DNA of 64,000 bases from Gemmatimonadota bacterium (lineage in GTDB: Bacteria > Gemmatimonadota > Gemmatimonadetes > Gemmatimonadales > Gemmatimonadaceae), in NCBI GenBank assembly GCA_021413975.1, contig JAIOPJ010000055.1:1-64000 (forward strand), written 5' to 3'. How positions within the stretch are numbered: position 1 is the stretch's first letter; every line of letters begins with the position of its first letter. Made by a program: the position numbers and the translations under genes. Positions 25,123 through 35,721 of this stretch are shown here, one piece after another. Under the pieces are notes generated by a model that worked only from the letters and a program-made list of their open reading frames with translations, made no database searches and was not told the DNA's origin.

Positions 25123-28100
25123 ACGCGAGGGCCCCGGACGACGCGACCTGGGTGCCCGCCGGGTTCTTCCACCTGCGGACACCGCTCCTGCCGTTCGCGT
25201 CGGCCCTGGTGACGTCATCGGGTCCCGCGAGCGGATCCGGACGCGACGACCCTGACGTCACCCCCGCGCGGGCCCCAGCGCAGGCGCTCGCCGGGTCGCG
25301 GGAGCGGCTGCGCGAATGGCTCGGCGTCCCCGCGGTCCGCGAAGCGCTCTACCTCGCGTCGGCCGACCTTGATGCGCGCATCGACGCTTGGCTCGTCGAG
25401 CCGCCGTCCGAAGGGCCGTCCGACATCGAGGTCACGCTCCACAAGTATCGCGCGAGGAGCTGCGGACGCTCGACCCCGTTCGGGCTCTTCGCGGGGACCT
25501 CCACTGGCGTGGTCGGGAGCGAACAGCGGATCGAGCTCGCCCCTGCCGCGCACTACCGTCGGCGCAGCGCGCTCGACTCCGACTTCGTCTCGGCTGTGGC
25601 ACGGTCCCTCGCCGGCGCGCTGGGAGCCCACGCGATGCTGCGCCCGAATGCCAGCCTCTATGCCGCGGCGGGCCGGCTCTGCTACACCGCGGCCACCGTC
25701 GGGACACACGGCGCCCGGTTCGGTATGGAGGCCCTCACTCCGGACGCTCCGCTGCTGGCGGCTCTCGCGTGCGCCGGCGACGGCGCGACATTCGGTGAGG
25801 TCGTCGATGCCGTGCTTGCGAGCGTCGGGGATGTCGCTCGGGAGGAGGCGGACGCATACGTGCGTGAACTCGTCGACCGGGACATCCTCGTCACTGAAGC
25901 GGAGCCTCCGATCACCGGGCGGCCGGCGCTCGACGCATTGATGGCGCACATCGATGATCGCGCCCGGGCGCTCGGCGCGTCGCGCGCTGCGTCGCACGCT
26001 GCGTCCCACGGCGCGTCAGACGGTGATGCGCTCGTCGCGGCGCTCGACGCCGGCCGCCGGCTGCGGGTGGCGTCCGCCGCGTTCGCGGAGCTCGACGCGG
26101 AGCCGATCGCCGACGGCCGTGATCGCTATGCGGCGACGGCGGCCACACTCGCAACGCTCGCGCAGACCCCGGTCTCCCACTGCTTCCAGGTGGACCTCGC
26201 CAAGCCCACCGTCGCGGCGACGCTGCACGAGTCCGTCACGCACGAGCTGCACGCCGCGACCCTGCTGTTGCAGCGGATGTTCCGTGCGCGGCGGCATGGC
26301 GGGCTCGCGGACTTCCGGGAGCGGTTCGCCGCGCGCTACGAGCAGCGTGAGGTCCCGCTGGTGGAAGCCCTCGACGAGGAATGCGGCATCGGCTTCGAAG
26401 GGGCGGAGACGCCCGACAGCGATCCGTCGCCTCTCCTCCACGGCCTCGGATTCGGCGCGTCGGCCGTCACGGCCGAGATCATGTCGCCGGTCGCCCGCTG
26501 GCTCCTCCCGCAGGTGACCGAGGTCCTGCGCCGCGGCGGGATGGAGCTTCGGATCAGCGACGCCGATGTCGCGCGATGGGAACGCGAGTCCCACTTCGAG
26601 CGACCCGCTCCGCTGCCCGACGCTTTCACCACGATCGCGACGCTCGAGGCCGGGAGTGACACGGCGGTGCGCGAAGGGCGGTTCAGGCTCCTGCACGGCG
26701 GCGCCGGTGCACAGGGCGCCTCCACGCTCGGGCGTTTCTGCCAACGCGATGACCTGCTCGCTGCCGAGGTGCGTCGGTTCCTGCACGCAGAGGAGGCGCT
26801 GCGGCCTGACGCGGCCTTCGCCGAGGTGGTGTTCCGGTCCGAGGCGTATCTCGGCAACGTCGTGCGTCGACCGGTGTTGCGCGCCTTCGAGATCCCGACC
26901 CTCGGCCGTTCCGGCGCACCGCGCGACGATCAACTCCCGCTCACCGACCTGCGCATCTCCCTGGTCGATGGTCGATTCCGTCTGCGCTCGGCGCGTCTCG
27001 ATCGCGAAGTGATCCCCAGGATGAGCACGGCGTTGGTCCTGTCGCGCGGAAGCATCCCCGGCGCGGTCCGCTTCCTCGGTGCGCTGCAGACCCAGCAGGG
27101 CATCGGCACCCGGTTCCAGTGGGGGGCACTCGAGTCGCTGCCGGTGCTGCCGCGCGTCGTCACAGGCCGCGTCGTGCTCGCGCTGGCGCGGTGGCGACTT
27201 GATGCCGGAGCACTGGCTCCGTTGCGGAGTGCACCCTGTTCCGCGCGCCTCGACGCGATGCGCTCGCTCCGCGTCGAATGGGGTCTGCCGCGCTGGGTGG
27301 GACTGAGCGCCGGTGACGATCCCGTCCTCCCACTCGACCTGGACGATGTGCTCGCCGTCGAGGTGATCGCGCGTCTGGCCGGGAGCGGTGTGACGCTCAC
27401 GGAGGTGTTCCCGGGACCCGACGGGTCGGCGGTGCGCGGACCAGAGGGCCGATACATGCACGAGCTCGTCATCCCGTTCATCCGGAGGCCGCACACCGGT
27501 GCCTCGACTGACGTCGCCGCGGACATGGCGAGGGATGCGTCGATCGTCGCGGCGAAGCCGGCGGGGGGAGCGGTGGCCGCACGCATCGGGCGCACACTGC
27601 TCCCCGGCGGCGAGTGGTGCACGGCGAAGCTGTACGGCGGACGCGCGCTCGCGGACCGCCTGCTCTCGGAGGGGATCGCGCCGCTCGTGCGAGAGTCGGA
27701 GAGCTCCGGACTCGTCGACCGCTGGTTCTTCCTCCGCTACGCCGATCCCGAGCCGCACCTCCGACTGCGCGTGCATGGCCGGCCCGAGCGCCTCATGAGC
27801 GAGTTCCTTCCGGCCCTTCACGACGCCGCGACGCGATGGAAGCATGAAGGCCTGCTCTGGAAGCTCGAGCTCTCGACCTACGAGCGCGAGATCGAGCGCT
27901 ACGGGGGGCCGGATCTGATCGCCGGCGCAGAAGCCGTGTTCGCCGCGGACAGCGCGGCTGTGCTGCAACTGCTCGACACGACCCCCGGGCCCGATGCGCG
28001 TTGGCAGCAGACGCTGCTGGGCGCGCATCACCTCCTGGTCGATTGGGGTCTCTCGCTCGATGATCGGATCGCGATGCTCAGCGACGCCGAGCGCCGGTTC

Positions 28101-28451
28101 GGGCAGGAGTTCGCGGCCGACGCGCCGTTCTTCTCGCGACTGAACGCACGGATCCGCCGCGAGCGCGACCTGCTCGGGGCATTGGTGCAGGGGCCCGTTC
28201 CCGACTGGATCGTCGAGCGATCGGCCCGGGTGCGGCCGATCCTGGGTACACTGCGCGCTGCGCTGGCGTCGCGTGCGGGCGGCGCGGCGGGCCTGCCGCT
28301 GTCGATCGTGCGCGACTTCCTGCATCTGCATGTGAACCGGGCGCTGCGCTCGTCGCACCGCGCACAGGAGTTCGTCATCGTGGCGATGCTGCTGCGACTC
28401 GCGCGCGCGATGCGAGCCACCGGCGGCGCCGAGGCAGGGGCGCGCCCGTGA
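25119..28451 (+). CDS. lanB: Full-length class I lanthipeptide dehydratase (LanB)
   Basis: An 1110-residue protein combining both LanB parts. The N-terminal Lant_dehydr domain (to about residue 800) carries the hallmark KYRARSCGRSTPFGLFAG (about 104-125) used to bind glutamyl-tRNA and glutamylate Ser/Thr. The C-terminal SpaB_C elimination domain (about 825-1100) has EWCTAKLYGG, WFFLRYADPEPHLRLRVHG and YEREIERYGG. LanB uses glutamyl-tRNA(Glu) to activate Ser/Thr of the precursor, then eliminates glutamate to give dehydroamino acids. Start is GTG at 25119, overlapping the LLM gene stop (GTGA); the longer in-frame start at 24981 overlaps the LLM gene and is rejected. Confidence 0.93.
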   Translation: MNARAPDDATWVPAGFFHLRTPLLPFASALVTSSGPASGSGRDDPDVTPARAPAQALAGSRERLREWLGVPAVREALYLASADLDARIDAWLVEPPSEGPSDIEVTLHKYRARSCGRSTPFGLFAGTSTGVVGSEQRIELAPAAHYRRRSALDSDFVSAVARSLAGALGAHAMLRPNASLYAAAGRLCYTAATVGTHGARFGMEALTPDAPLLAALACAGDGATFGEVVDAVLASVGDVAREEADAYVRELVDRDILVTEAEPPITGRPALDALMAHIDDRARALGASRAASHAASHGASDGDALVAALDAGRRLRVASAAFAELDAEPIADGRDRYAATAATLATLAQTPVSHCFQVDLAKPTVAATLHESVTHELHAATLLLQRMFRARRHGGLADFRERFAARYEQREVPLVEALDEECGIGFEGAETPDSDPSPLLHGLGFGASAVTAEIMSPVARWLLPQVTEVLRRGGMELRISDADVARWERESHFERPAPLPDAFTTIATLEAGSDTAVREGRFRLLHGGAGAQGASTLGRFCQRDDLLAAEVRRFLHAEEALRPDAAFAEVVFRSEAYLGNVVRRPVLRAFEIPTLGRSGAPRDDQLPLTDLRISLVDGRFRLRSARLDREVIPRMSTALVLSRGSIPGAVRFLGALQTQQGIGTRFQWGALESLPVLPRVVTGRVVLALARWRLDAGALAPLRSAPCSARLDAMRSLRVEWGLPRWVGLSAGDDPVLPLDLDDVLAVEVIARLAGSGVTLTEVFPGPDGSAVRGPEGRYMHELVIPFIRRPHTGASTDVAADMARDASIVAAKPAGGAVAARIGRTLLPGGEWCTAKLYGGRALADRLLSEGIAPLVRESESSGLVDRWFFLRYADPEPHLRLRVHGRPERLMSEFLPALHDAATRWKHEGLLWKLELSTYEREIERYGGPDLIAGAEAVFAADSAAVLQLLDTTPGPDARWQQTLLGAHHLLVDWGLSLDDRIAMLSDAERRFGQEFAADAPFFSRLNARIRRERDLLGALVQGPVPDWIVERSARVRPILGTLRAALASRAGGAAGLPLSIVRDFLHLHVNRALRSSHRAQEFVIVAMLLRLARAMRATGGAEAGARP

Positions 28452-29728
28452 GGGTCGTGCACGGCTGGGAGCCCGTGCTGACCGGCGACGACGCCGACCG
28501 CGCGCGCACGGCGCTCGACGCGATCGCACGCGCACTCGGGCCGGCCGCCGAGGGAAGCGATCCCGCGCCGGCCGTCGTCGGCGAAGCGCCACCACCGGCG
28601 GACGCCACGCTCGCGGACGGACTCGGCGGGTGCGCGCTCTTCTTCGCCGCGCTGCATGAGGCGCACCCGGGTCTGGGCCACGATCGCACCGCGCGCCGGC
28701 TGCTCGACGGGGCCATCGGCGCCAGCGGTGGCATCGCCGACTCGCCCTCGCTGTTCTCCGGCATCACCGGGGTGGCGTGGACGATGCAGCGACTCGCGTC
28801 CCTGTGCGATCCCGACGCGCTCGCCGCCCTCGACGAGATCGACGACGCGATGCGAGCGGCGCTCCGAGGGACGCCGTCACCCGCCGGCTTCGATCTGATC
28901 GACGGACTCGTCGGCATCGGTGTTCTCGCGCTGGAGCGTATGCCTCGCCCCGCCGCGCGCGAGACGCTCGAACGACTCGTGGTCTGGCTCGAGGCGCTCG
29001 CCGAGCGGACACCCGATGGCCTCACGTGGCGGGCGCGACCGGAGGCGTTGCACGCGGACGCGCGCGCGTCGTTCCCCGCCGGGTGTCACTACCCCGGGGT
29101 CGCGCACGGCACGGCGGGCGTCGTCGGGCTGCTCGCGGGGCTGTTGCGCGCCGGCATCGCGCCGGCCGGCACGCGGGACCTGCTCGACGGAGCCGTGCGA
29201 TGGCTGTTCGCGCAGGAGCTCCCCGGGGGTCGCGCGCTCTTCGCGCATCAGAGCGACGGCACCACCGCGCGCCCACCTGCGCGGAATGCGTGGTGCACCG
29301 GCGGTCCCGGCATCGCGCTCATGCTGTCGCGCGCCGGTTCCGCGGCAGGCCGGCCTGAATGGCAGGCGAGGGCGGTCGCCCTCGCGGTGTCGGCGATGCG
29401 TCGGCCGCTCGCCGAGTCGGGCATGCGCGACGCCTGTCTCTGCCACGGGAGCGCAGGCCTCGGCCTCTTGTCGTCTCGCTGGTACCACGCCACCGGCGAC
29501 CGGCGATTCCGAGACGACGCGGTGCGATGGTTCCGGCAGACCCTCGATCAGCGTCGGCCGGGAGAAGGCGTCGCGGGATTCAGTGCGATGAACGCACCGC
29601 GCCAACGACTCGAGCCGGCGGCGGGCCTGCTCTTCGGCGCGGCGGGGATCGGGCTCGCCCTGCTCGCGGCCACCACCGGTCGGGACCCGGCCTGGGATCG
29701 CGTGCTGCTCATGTCGGATCCGCCGTAG
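28448..29728 (+). CDS. lanC: Lanthionine synthetase C-like cyclase (LanC)
   Basis: A 426-residue alpha/alpha-barrel cyclase. Zinc ligands are visible: Cys283 in NAWCTGGPG, Cys332 and His333 in CLCHGSAGLG; the catalytic-type His220 lies in VAHGTAG. An SGITGVAWTMQ glycine-rich motif and GFDLIDGLVG are also typical. LanC adds Cys thiols to dehydrated Ser/Thr to form lanthionine or methyllanthionine. The GTG start overlaps the LanB stop (GTGA), so LLM, LanB and LanC form a translationally linked unit. No LanT transporter, LanP protease, immunity or regulator gene follows; the next gene is on the other strand. Confidence 0.93.
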   Translation: MRVVHGWEPVLTGDDADRARTALDAIARALGPAAEGSDPAPAVVGEAPPPADATLADGLGGCALFFAALHEAHPGLGHDRTARRLLDGAIGASGGIADSPSLFSGITGVAWTMQRLASLCDPDALAALDEIDDAMRAALRGTPSPAGFDLIDGLVGIGVLALERMPRPAARETLERLVVWLEALAERTPDGLTWRARPEALHADARASFPAGCHYPGVAHGTAGVVGLLAGLLRAGIAPAGTRDLLDGAVRWLFAQELPGGRALFAHQSDGTTARPPARNAWCTGGPGIALMLSRAGSAAGRPEWQARAVALAVSAMRRPLAESGMRDACLCHGSAGLGLLSSRWYHATGDRRFRDDAVRWFRQTLDQRRPGEGVAGFSAMNAPRQRLEPAAGLLFGAAGIGLALLAATTGRDPAWDRVLLMSDPP

Positions 29729-29812
29729 GTACGAGCCTCGCCGCCTCGACGCGCCTGCGGACCGCTGGACCAAGGTGGCACTCGGTCCTCAGCTCACCCG
29801 CGCGAAGCGGCC

Positions 29813-31744
29813 TCAGCTCGCCGAGGCGATGGATTCCGCGTCTTGCGGCTTCCCGAGCAGGTACCCCTGCACGCGATCGCACCCGAGTTCGGTGAGCATC
29901 GCGAGCTGCTCCACGGTCTCCACGCCTTCGGCGACGACCTCCATGCCGACACTGTGCCCGAGGGCGAGCACCGCGCGCAGGATCGCCACGTCCTCCTTGT
30001 CGTCGGGGAGTCCGCTGACGAAGGAGCGGTCGACCTTGAGCGTACCCGCAGACAGGCGCTTGAGGTACGCGAGCGAGGAGTACCCGGTGCCGAAGTCGTC
30101 GATCGCGACACGGACGCCGATGGCGCGCAGCTCGCGCAGGATGCCCTGCACACGGTCGGGATTGGCCATCATCTGGCTCTCGGTGATCTCGACCTCGAGT
30201 GAGTCCCCGTCGAGCGTCGCGGCCTCGAGGGCATCCCGCACGTCCTGGACGAGCGTCTCGCTCGCGAACTGTTTGAGGGAGAGGTTCACGCTGCAGTACG
30301 GCATCTCGACGCCTGCGTCTCGCCACGCGCGCACCTGGGCGCAGGCGGTGCGGATGACCCATTGGCCGATCGGCACCACGAGTCCCGTCTCCTCGGCCAC
30401 CGAGAGGAAGGCGCCGGGAGCGAGGAGGCCGCGCGATGGGTGCTGCCAGCGGATGAGTGCCTCGACACTCGTTCGCGCGACCGTGCCGCACTGGAAGAGC
30501 GGCTGGTACAGGAGTCGGAACTCCCCGTTCGCGACGGCCGCGCGCAGCTCTTCCTCCAGCGTGTAGCTCACCCGCTGCTTCTCCGCGAGTTCGGCGGCGA
30601 AGAACCGCCAGGTGTTCTTCCCGACGCCCTTGGAGTGGTACATCGCCGTGTCGGCGTGCTTGAGCAGTGTGTCGGCGTCGGCGCCGTCACCGGGAAAGAC
30701 CGCGATGCCGATGCTCCCGGAGACGTGCACCGGACGTTCGCCGAGGGGCACGGGACGCTTGATCTGGTCGAGCAGACGCTGCGCGATCTCCTGCAGCACG
30801 CGCGGCTCGCCGTACGCATCGATCAGCACGACGAACTCGTCGCCGCCCAGCCGGGCGACGATGTCCCGGTCGCGCAACGCGTGCTGCAGACGCCCGGCCA
30901 CGATCTTGAGGAGCTGGTCGCCCGCGGCGTGGCCGAGCGTATCGTTGACGAACTTGAATCGATCGAGGTCGATGAACATCACGGCGAGTTCGCGCGTCGC
31001 GGCGCCATCGCGGGCGAGGCGCCCCTCGAGGTGCGCCAGGAACTGGCTGCGATTGGGCAGGCCGGTGAGACTGTCGAAACGCGCGAGCTGATTCACCGCC
31101 TGGGCGTCGAGACTCGCCGTCGTCACATCCGAGGCCACGCCGCGGTACCCGCCGAAGATCCCTTCCACGTAGAAGGGCTCACCGCTCGCGCGGAGGAAGA
31201 TCGGATCGCGACCGGGGCCTGCGAGTCCGAAGACGAAATTGCGGAACGGCTGCTTGCCCGCGATTCGCGCGCGGTGCTCGGCGAGGTCGCTGCCGGCGAC
31301 GGGTGGCAGTGCATCGACGCGTATCCGTTTGCCGAGGAACAGGCTGAAGTCGAACTCGCGACTGTCCGAGGGGGCGGTGATGTGGATCAGCCGCCCTTCG
31401 GCGTCGAGCTCCCATACCCAGTCGGACGAGAGCGAGACGAGACTGGCGTGTCGCGCTTCGCTCGCGCGCAACTTGGCGTGCAGGCCGAGCATCTCCCGCG
31501 TGGAGATCTCCTGGGAGCGCTCCAGGAGATAGAGCTCGCGATCGAAGTCGCTGTACGCCTTGCTCACGCGCCAGAGCAACTGCCGCATCGACTCGGGCGT
31601 CGCCCCTGCGCACCCTACGCGCGCGTCCTTGCAGATGCGCTGGACCTGCCGCGCCAGCAGCGGATGGAGGGCCGGTTCGGCGGCTGGGCCACCGGGGGCG
31701 GCGGGGCCGTCGTGAACGCCGGCGAGGAGGTCGGGCGCGGCCAT
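29813..31744 (-). CDS. PAS-GGDEF-EAL cyclic-di-GMP enzyme
   Basis: A 643-residue protein with a PAS-like domain (about 105-215, SLSSDWVWELDAEG), a GGDEF domain with intact RLGGDEF (about 297-303) and an allosteric I-site RDRD exactly five residues upstream, and an EAL domain from about 400 with SVEALIRWQHP, EITES, IDDFGTGYSSL, KVDRSF and EGVETVEQ. The full signature in both domains means it could make or degrade c-di-GMP. It is the last gene of a minus-strand unit, 7 bases after the FIST gene stop. No membrane helix, so cytoplasmic; PAS signal unknown. Confidence 0.93.
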   Translation of the reverse strand: MAAPDLLAGVHDGPAAPGGPAAEPALHPLLARQVQRICKDARVGCAGATPESMRQLLWRVSKAYSDFDRELYLLERSQEISTREMLGLHAKLRASEARHASLVSLSSDWVWELDAEGRLIHITAPSDSREFDFSLFLGKRIRVDALPPVAGSDLAEHRARIAGKQPFRNFVFGLAGPGRDPIFLRASGEPFYVEGIFGGYRGVASDVTTASLDAQAVNQLARFDSLTGLPNRSQFLAHLEGRLARDGAATRELAVMFIDLDRFKFVNDTLGHAAGDQLLKIVAGRLQHALRDRDIVARLGGDEFVVLIDAYGEPRVLQEIAQRLLDQIKRPVPLGERPVHVSGSIGIAVFPGDGADADTLLKHADTAMYHSKGVGKNTWRFFAAELAEKQRVSYTLEEELRAAVANGEFRLLYQPLFQCGTVARTSVEALIRWQHPSRGLLAPGAFLSVAEETGLVVPIGQWVIRTACAQVRAWRDAGVEMPYCSVNLSLKQFASETLVQDVRDALEAATLDGDSLEVEITESQMMANPDRVQGILRELRAIGVRVAIDDFGTGYSSLAYLKRLSAGTLKVDRSFVSGLPDDKEDVAILRAVLALGHSVGMEVVAEGVETVEQLAMLTELGCDRVQGYLLGKPQDAESIASAS

Positions 31745-31751
31745 CGTCGGT

Positions 31752-32894
31752 TCAGCGTTCGCCGAAGGTCGTGACCGTGATCGTCTGGTTGTGCAGCTCG
31801 GCCGGCGATCCATCGACGCCGGAGGCGATCTCGCCGTTGGAGTAGAAGCCCACATGGGCCGACCCCGCCGGACTCCCTTCGTAGATCGTCTCCACCTCTT
31901 CGTCGGTCCGCTCGCCCAGCAGGAGGCGGCGTCCCACGCAGCTCACCGAGACCACGAGCGCCGGATGATCCGCAGGCAGGCGCCGGGTGGCGCGTCCGAT
32001 GGCCACGACGGCGCTGTTGACGAGCTGCTCGTTGGTCGTCCGCATCAGGCGCGCGGTGGCACCCTCGGGCATGTCGCCACCGAAGGTCATGGCCCGGCGT
32101 GCCTCGTCGATGCCGAGCAGCGTCCGGACGAGCGCGGGGGCCTTGTCACCGGGGCGACGGATGGAGAGCGGGAACAGGAGACCCGAGCCCGGAAGATCCT
32201 TCGCGAACTCCCCTAGGTACTGTCGGTACAGGTCGAGCGCCGGCTTGCCGTCGAGTTCGAGCAGGACGTGCCCCTCCGACTTCGTGATCAGGCGGTCAGG
32301 GCCGAAGTCGTTCCAGCCGCCGTCCACGCCCACCCCGACCGTGATCGCCTCGCCGTAGAATCCCACCGCCGCGATGACCCCACTCTTTGGGACCCCATCG
32401 ACGATGACCCACGTATTCTCGAACTTCGCATCGTCGCCGGCGAGCCCGCCGGAGATCTGCACAGACGCCGCCAGGTTTCCGGCGAGAGAGTGCACCAGTT
32501 CCGTCCCGTTCACGTTCACCCCGTGCGAGAGGATGAAGACCGCGCGCAGGTCGTCGCCCTGGAGCATTCCGGCGAGGCGCTCGCCGGCGGCGCTGGAGTC
32601 GGCGGCGTCGGCCACCGGCGTGTGCGCCAACCGGAGCGGCGTGCGATCGAACTCGGCCACCGCGAGACTCACCGTGCCGTCGTGCACGGTCGCGCCAGCG
32701 ATCTCGCCGGCGGTCGAACAGCCGGCGATCACCGATCGCGGAAAGGCGGCGCGAAGGTCGGCGAAGGGCGTGGGGTCGGCCCGCAGCGACCAGGCACCGA
32801 AGGCGAGCACCAGCGTCTGCGGCCCGTCGAGCGACGCGGGCAGCGGAGCGGACCAGCCCTTCGGCGCGCGATACTCCGACGTCCTGACTTTCAT
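31752..32894 (-). CDS. FIST N- and C-domain signalling protein
   Basis: A 380-residue cytoplasmic protein with the FIST_N pattern (LVLAFGAWSLRADPTPFADL, VIAGCSTAGEI, VFILSHGVNVNGTELV, QISGGLAGDDAKF) and FIST_C (GRRLLLGERTDEEVETIY, GFYSNGEIA). FIST domains are proposed to bind small ligands such as amino acids and feed signals to methyl-accepting, kinase or cyclic-di-GMP proteins. Seven bases separate it from the GGDEF-EAL gene, so it probably sets that enzyme's activity. The start ATG at 32894 begins MKVRTSEYR; a longer upstream frame would overlap the HD-GYP gene. Confidence 0.88.
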   Translation of the reverse strand: MKVRTSEYRAPKGWSAPLPASLDGPQTLVLAFGAWSLRADPTPFADLRAAFPRSVIAGCSTAGEIAGATVHDGTVSLAVAEFDRTPLRLAHTPVADAADSSAAGERLAGMLQGDDLRAVFILSHGVNVNGTELVHSLAGNLAASVQISGGLAGDDAKFENTWVIVDGVPKSGVIAAVGFYGEAITVGVGVDGGWNDFGPDRLITKSEGHVLLELDGKPALDLYRQYLGEFAKDLPGSGLLFPLSIRRPGDKAPALVRTLLGIDEARRAMTFGGDMPEGATARLMRTTNEQLVNSAVVAIGRATRRLPADHPALVVSVSCVGRRLLLGERTDEEVETIYEGSPAGSAHVGFYSNGEIASGVDGSPAELHNQTITVTTFGER

Positions 32895-32998
32895 TCGGTG
32901 TCCCTGATCGCAGTGGTCGCACTGTCCCATCAGGGAGTATCGGTCGGACTGGTGGCGGACATGATCCCCGGCGTCCATCGCGGGGCGATCCCGCCCGG

Positions 32999-34956
32999 TC
33001 ACGCCGGGGAGAGCTCCCGTCGCACGGGCGGCTCGAGCGCAGAGGACTGCGTGGCCAGGTCATGCGGGACATCGAATTGCCGAAGGTCGTAGTCCATCGC
33101 CCGGAAGGCGTCGAGGACGCTCGCGTCGAGCCAGGTGCCGGTTCCCTCGACCATGATGCGGAGTGCCTGCCCATGGGTCATGCCGGCGCGGTAGGGCCGG
33201 TCCGACGTGAGAGCATCGTAGACGTCGGCCACCGCGAGCACGCGTGCGAGCCACGGGATCGCGGCACCGGCGAGGCCGTCGGGGTAGCCTGCGCCGTCGA
33301 TGCGTTCGTGGTGCGAGCGGACGATCGGGAGCACGTCGGCGAAGCCGGGGATCGGCGTGAGGATGTCGGCTCCCACTCCCGGATGCCGCTCGACCACGGC
33401 GCGTTCCTCCGGGGTCAGCTTTCCCGGCTTGTCGAGGATCGCGGCCGGCACGGCGACCTTGCCGATGTCGTGCAGCAACCCGCCTCGATAGAGTCGGCCG
33501 AGTTCCATCTCGTCGAGCCCGAGCTGGCGACCGATCGCGAGCGCGAGATGCGTGACACGCTCGGAGTGTCCTGCCGTCCACGGAGAGTTGGCGTCGATCG
33601 TGCGCGCGAAGGCACGCAACGTGCCGGCCGAGAGCGCTTCGAGGCGGGCGACGAGGTGCACGTTGCCGAGGGCGAGGGCGACGCGGTCGGCGATCCGACG
33701 GGCCGTCAGGAGCGCCGGCGCGGCGCGGTCGAGCGGCGTGTGCGGCGACCGGGACGCGAGCCGCACGTGTCCGACACGTGCGCCCGCATGCAGGAGCGGG
33801 AAGTCGAACTGCCCCTCGTGGACCTCCGTCCCGTCGAAGGCGTGCCTGACCGTGGTCGACCGGCCCGACGCTGGATCGAAACTGGCGATCGTCATCGCAT
33901 CGGCGGCGTCGGGATCGACATGCCCGACCGTGACCAGGCCCCAGTCCCCCGAGGCGGCGAAGGCCTGCGCGGCCCGCTCCACGATCGCGTCCGACCGACG
34001 CTCGGTCAGGGCGGCGGAGTCGATGGCATCCATGTTGCGCAGCAATCGCACCTGGTCGTGCAGCGCGGCGGAGAGATGGTTGAAGGCCTCACCGAGCTCG
34101 CGGAACTCGTCGCCCGATCCGATGGTCACCGGGGCATCGAGCTCCCCCTCGCGGATGCGCCGCGTCGCGTCGCGCAGGATGCGCAGCGGCTCGGTGCCCA
34201 CGCGGATCTGGCGATGGGCGAACGTGAAGGCCGTCACGAGGCCGAGCGCCAGGAGGATGACCAGCGTGCGCGTGAACGCCCCATTCGCGGCGTGGAGCAT
34301 CTCGGTCGGTTGTCCCACGATCAGGCGCCACGACTCGGCACCGAATGCGTCGCGCAGGTAGAGGTCGTTCTGGGCGCTCATGAGCGAGTCCCCGACCAGC
34401 CTCACCTCCCCGCCGCTCCCTTGGCGAGCCAGCGTGTGGAAGTCCGCGATCGTCGCCGCGGTGAGGCCGGGCGAGCACCGCACGCGGGCGCCGCTGGTGA
34501 CGATGAAGACGCAGTACGCGGCGTCCTCGCCGCCGATCAGTTCATCGATGGGGCTCCAGAAGAACCGGTTCTGGAGGACGATCACGCTGGAATCCTTCGT
34601 TCCGGAGCGCTGCACGAGCCGAATCCGGGCGTCGTTCCGCGGCACCGTGTCGACGCGGAGCTTCACCCCGATGGCGCGCGCGGCCTCTGCCACCGAGACG
34701 CCATCGCGAGTGCCGAGCGGATCGATGGACTCCGGCGTGAGTTCGGCGGCTCGGGCCGCGAGACGACCCATGAGCACGAGCGACGCGGCCTTCGAGTTGC
34801 GGGCCACACGCTCCTGCGACTCGTGCTCGACCGTCTGGCGAACGTACCAGAGCCCCGCCAACGCGGTCAGCGCAGCCGGCAGGAGGCTGGCGAGGAGGAA
34901 GCTCGCCAGCATCCGTCGCGCGACCGCGGTCTCGAGGAACCCGATCCCGCGCCCCA

Positions 34957-34957
<1 letters not shown>
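32999..34957 (-). CDS. Membrane HD-GYP phosphodiesterase with HAMP domain
   Basis: A 652-residue receptor-type enzyme. TM1 is about residues 13-38, then a periplasmic sensor of about 190 residues, TM2 (TRTLVILLALGLVTAFTF), HAMP (about 250-305), a GAF-like or linker region (about 315-430) and an HD-GYP domain at 440-630 with HSERVTHLALAIGRQLGL, LLHDIGK, SHHERIDGAGYPDGL and ADVYDALTSDRPYR. All metal and catalytic motifs are present, so it should hydrolyse c-di-GMP. It follows the second pilin gene with a one-base TGATG overlap. A 104-base gap leads to the FIST gene. Confidence 0.92.
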
Positions 34958-35496
<539 letters not shown>

Positions 35497-35599
35497 ATGC
35501 CGGGTTCTGAGGAAGAAGGACGCTGGGTGAGTATCGGCAGGGGCCGGTCGGCGCTTCAGTCCTGCCCGAAGGTATTGACGAATCGACCGGCCCTCAGGT

Positions 35600-35618
35600 G
35601 ACGGCCGGGTCGGCCGTC
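35600..35618. terminator. Weak hairpin downstream of the serine hydrolase gene
   Basis: GACGGCC-GGGTC-GGCCGTC forms a seven-bp stem, 5-base loop, about 104 bases after the stop of the serine hydrolase gene and before the pilin start (both minus). There is no U-run after it, so Rho-independent termination is doubtful. Nothing else recognisable lies in 35497-35721. Confidence 0.25.
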
Positions 35619-35721
35619 GGTTCCGGCTCACGAATCGCACCCTGTCGAATCGGAATCCACGCTCCGGCCGCTGGCGGGACAGAGCGCCTGCGGACCGTTT
35701 TGCCGAGGTGAACCCCGGCCG

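Noticed and set aside
26016-28595. A long minus-strand open frame opposite LanB.
   Set aside because: Antisense artefact of LanB; no domain pattern. Similar cases opposite the 33-35 kb HD-GYP gene and opposite the 41-43.5 kb genes were rejected in the same way.
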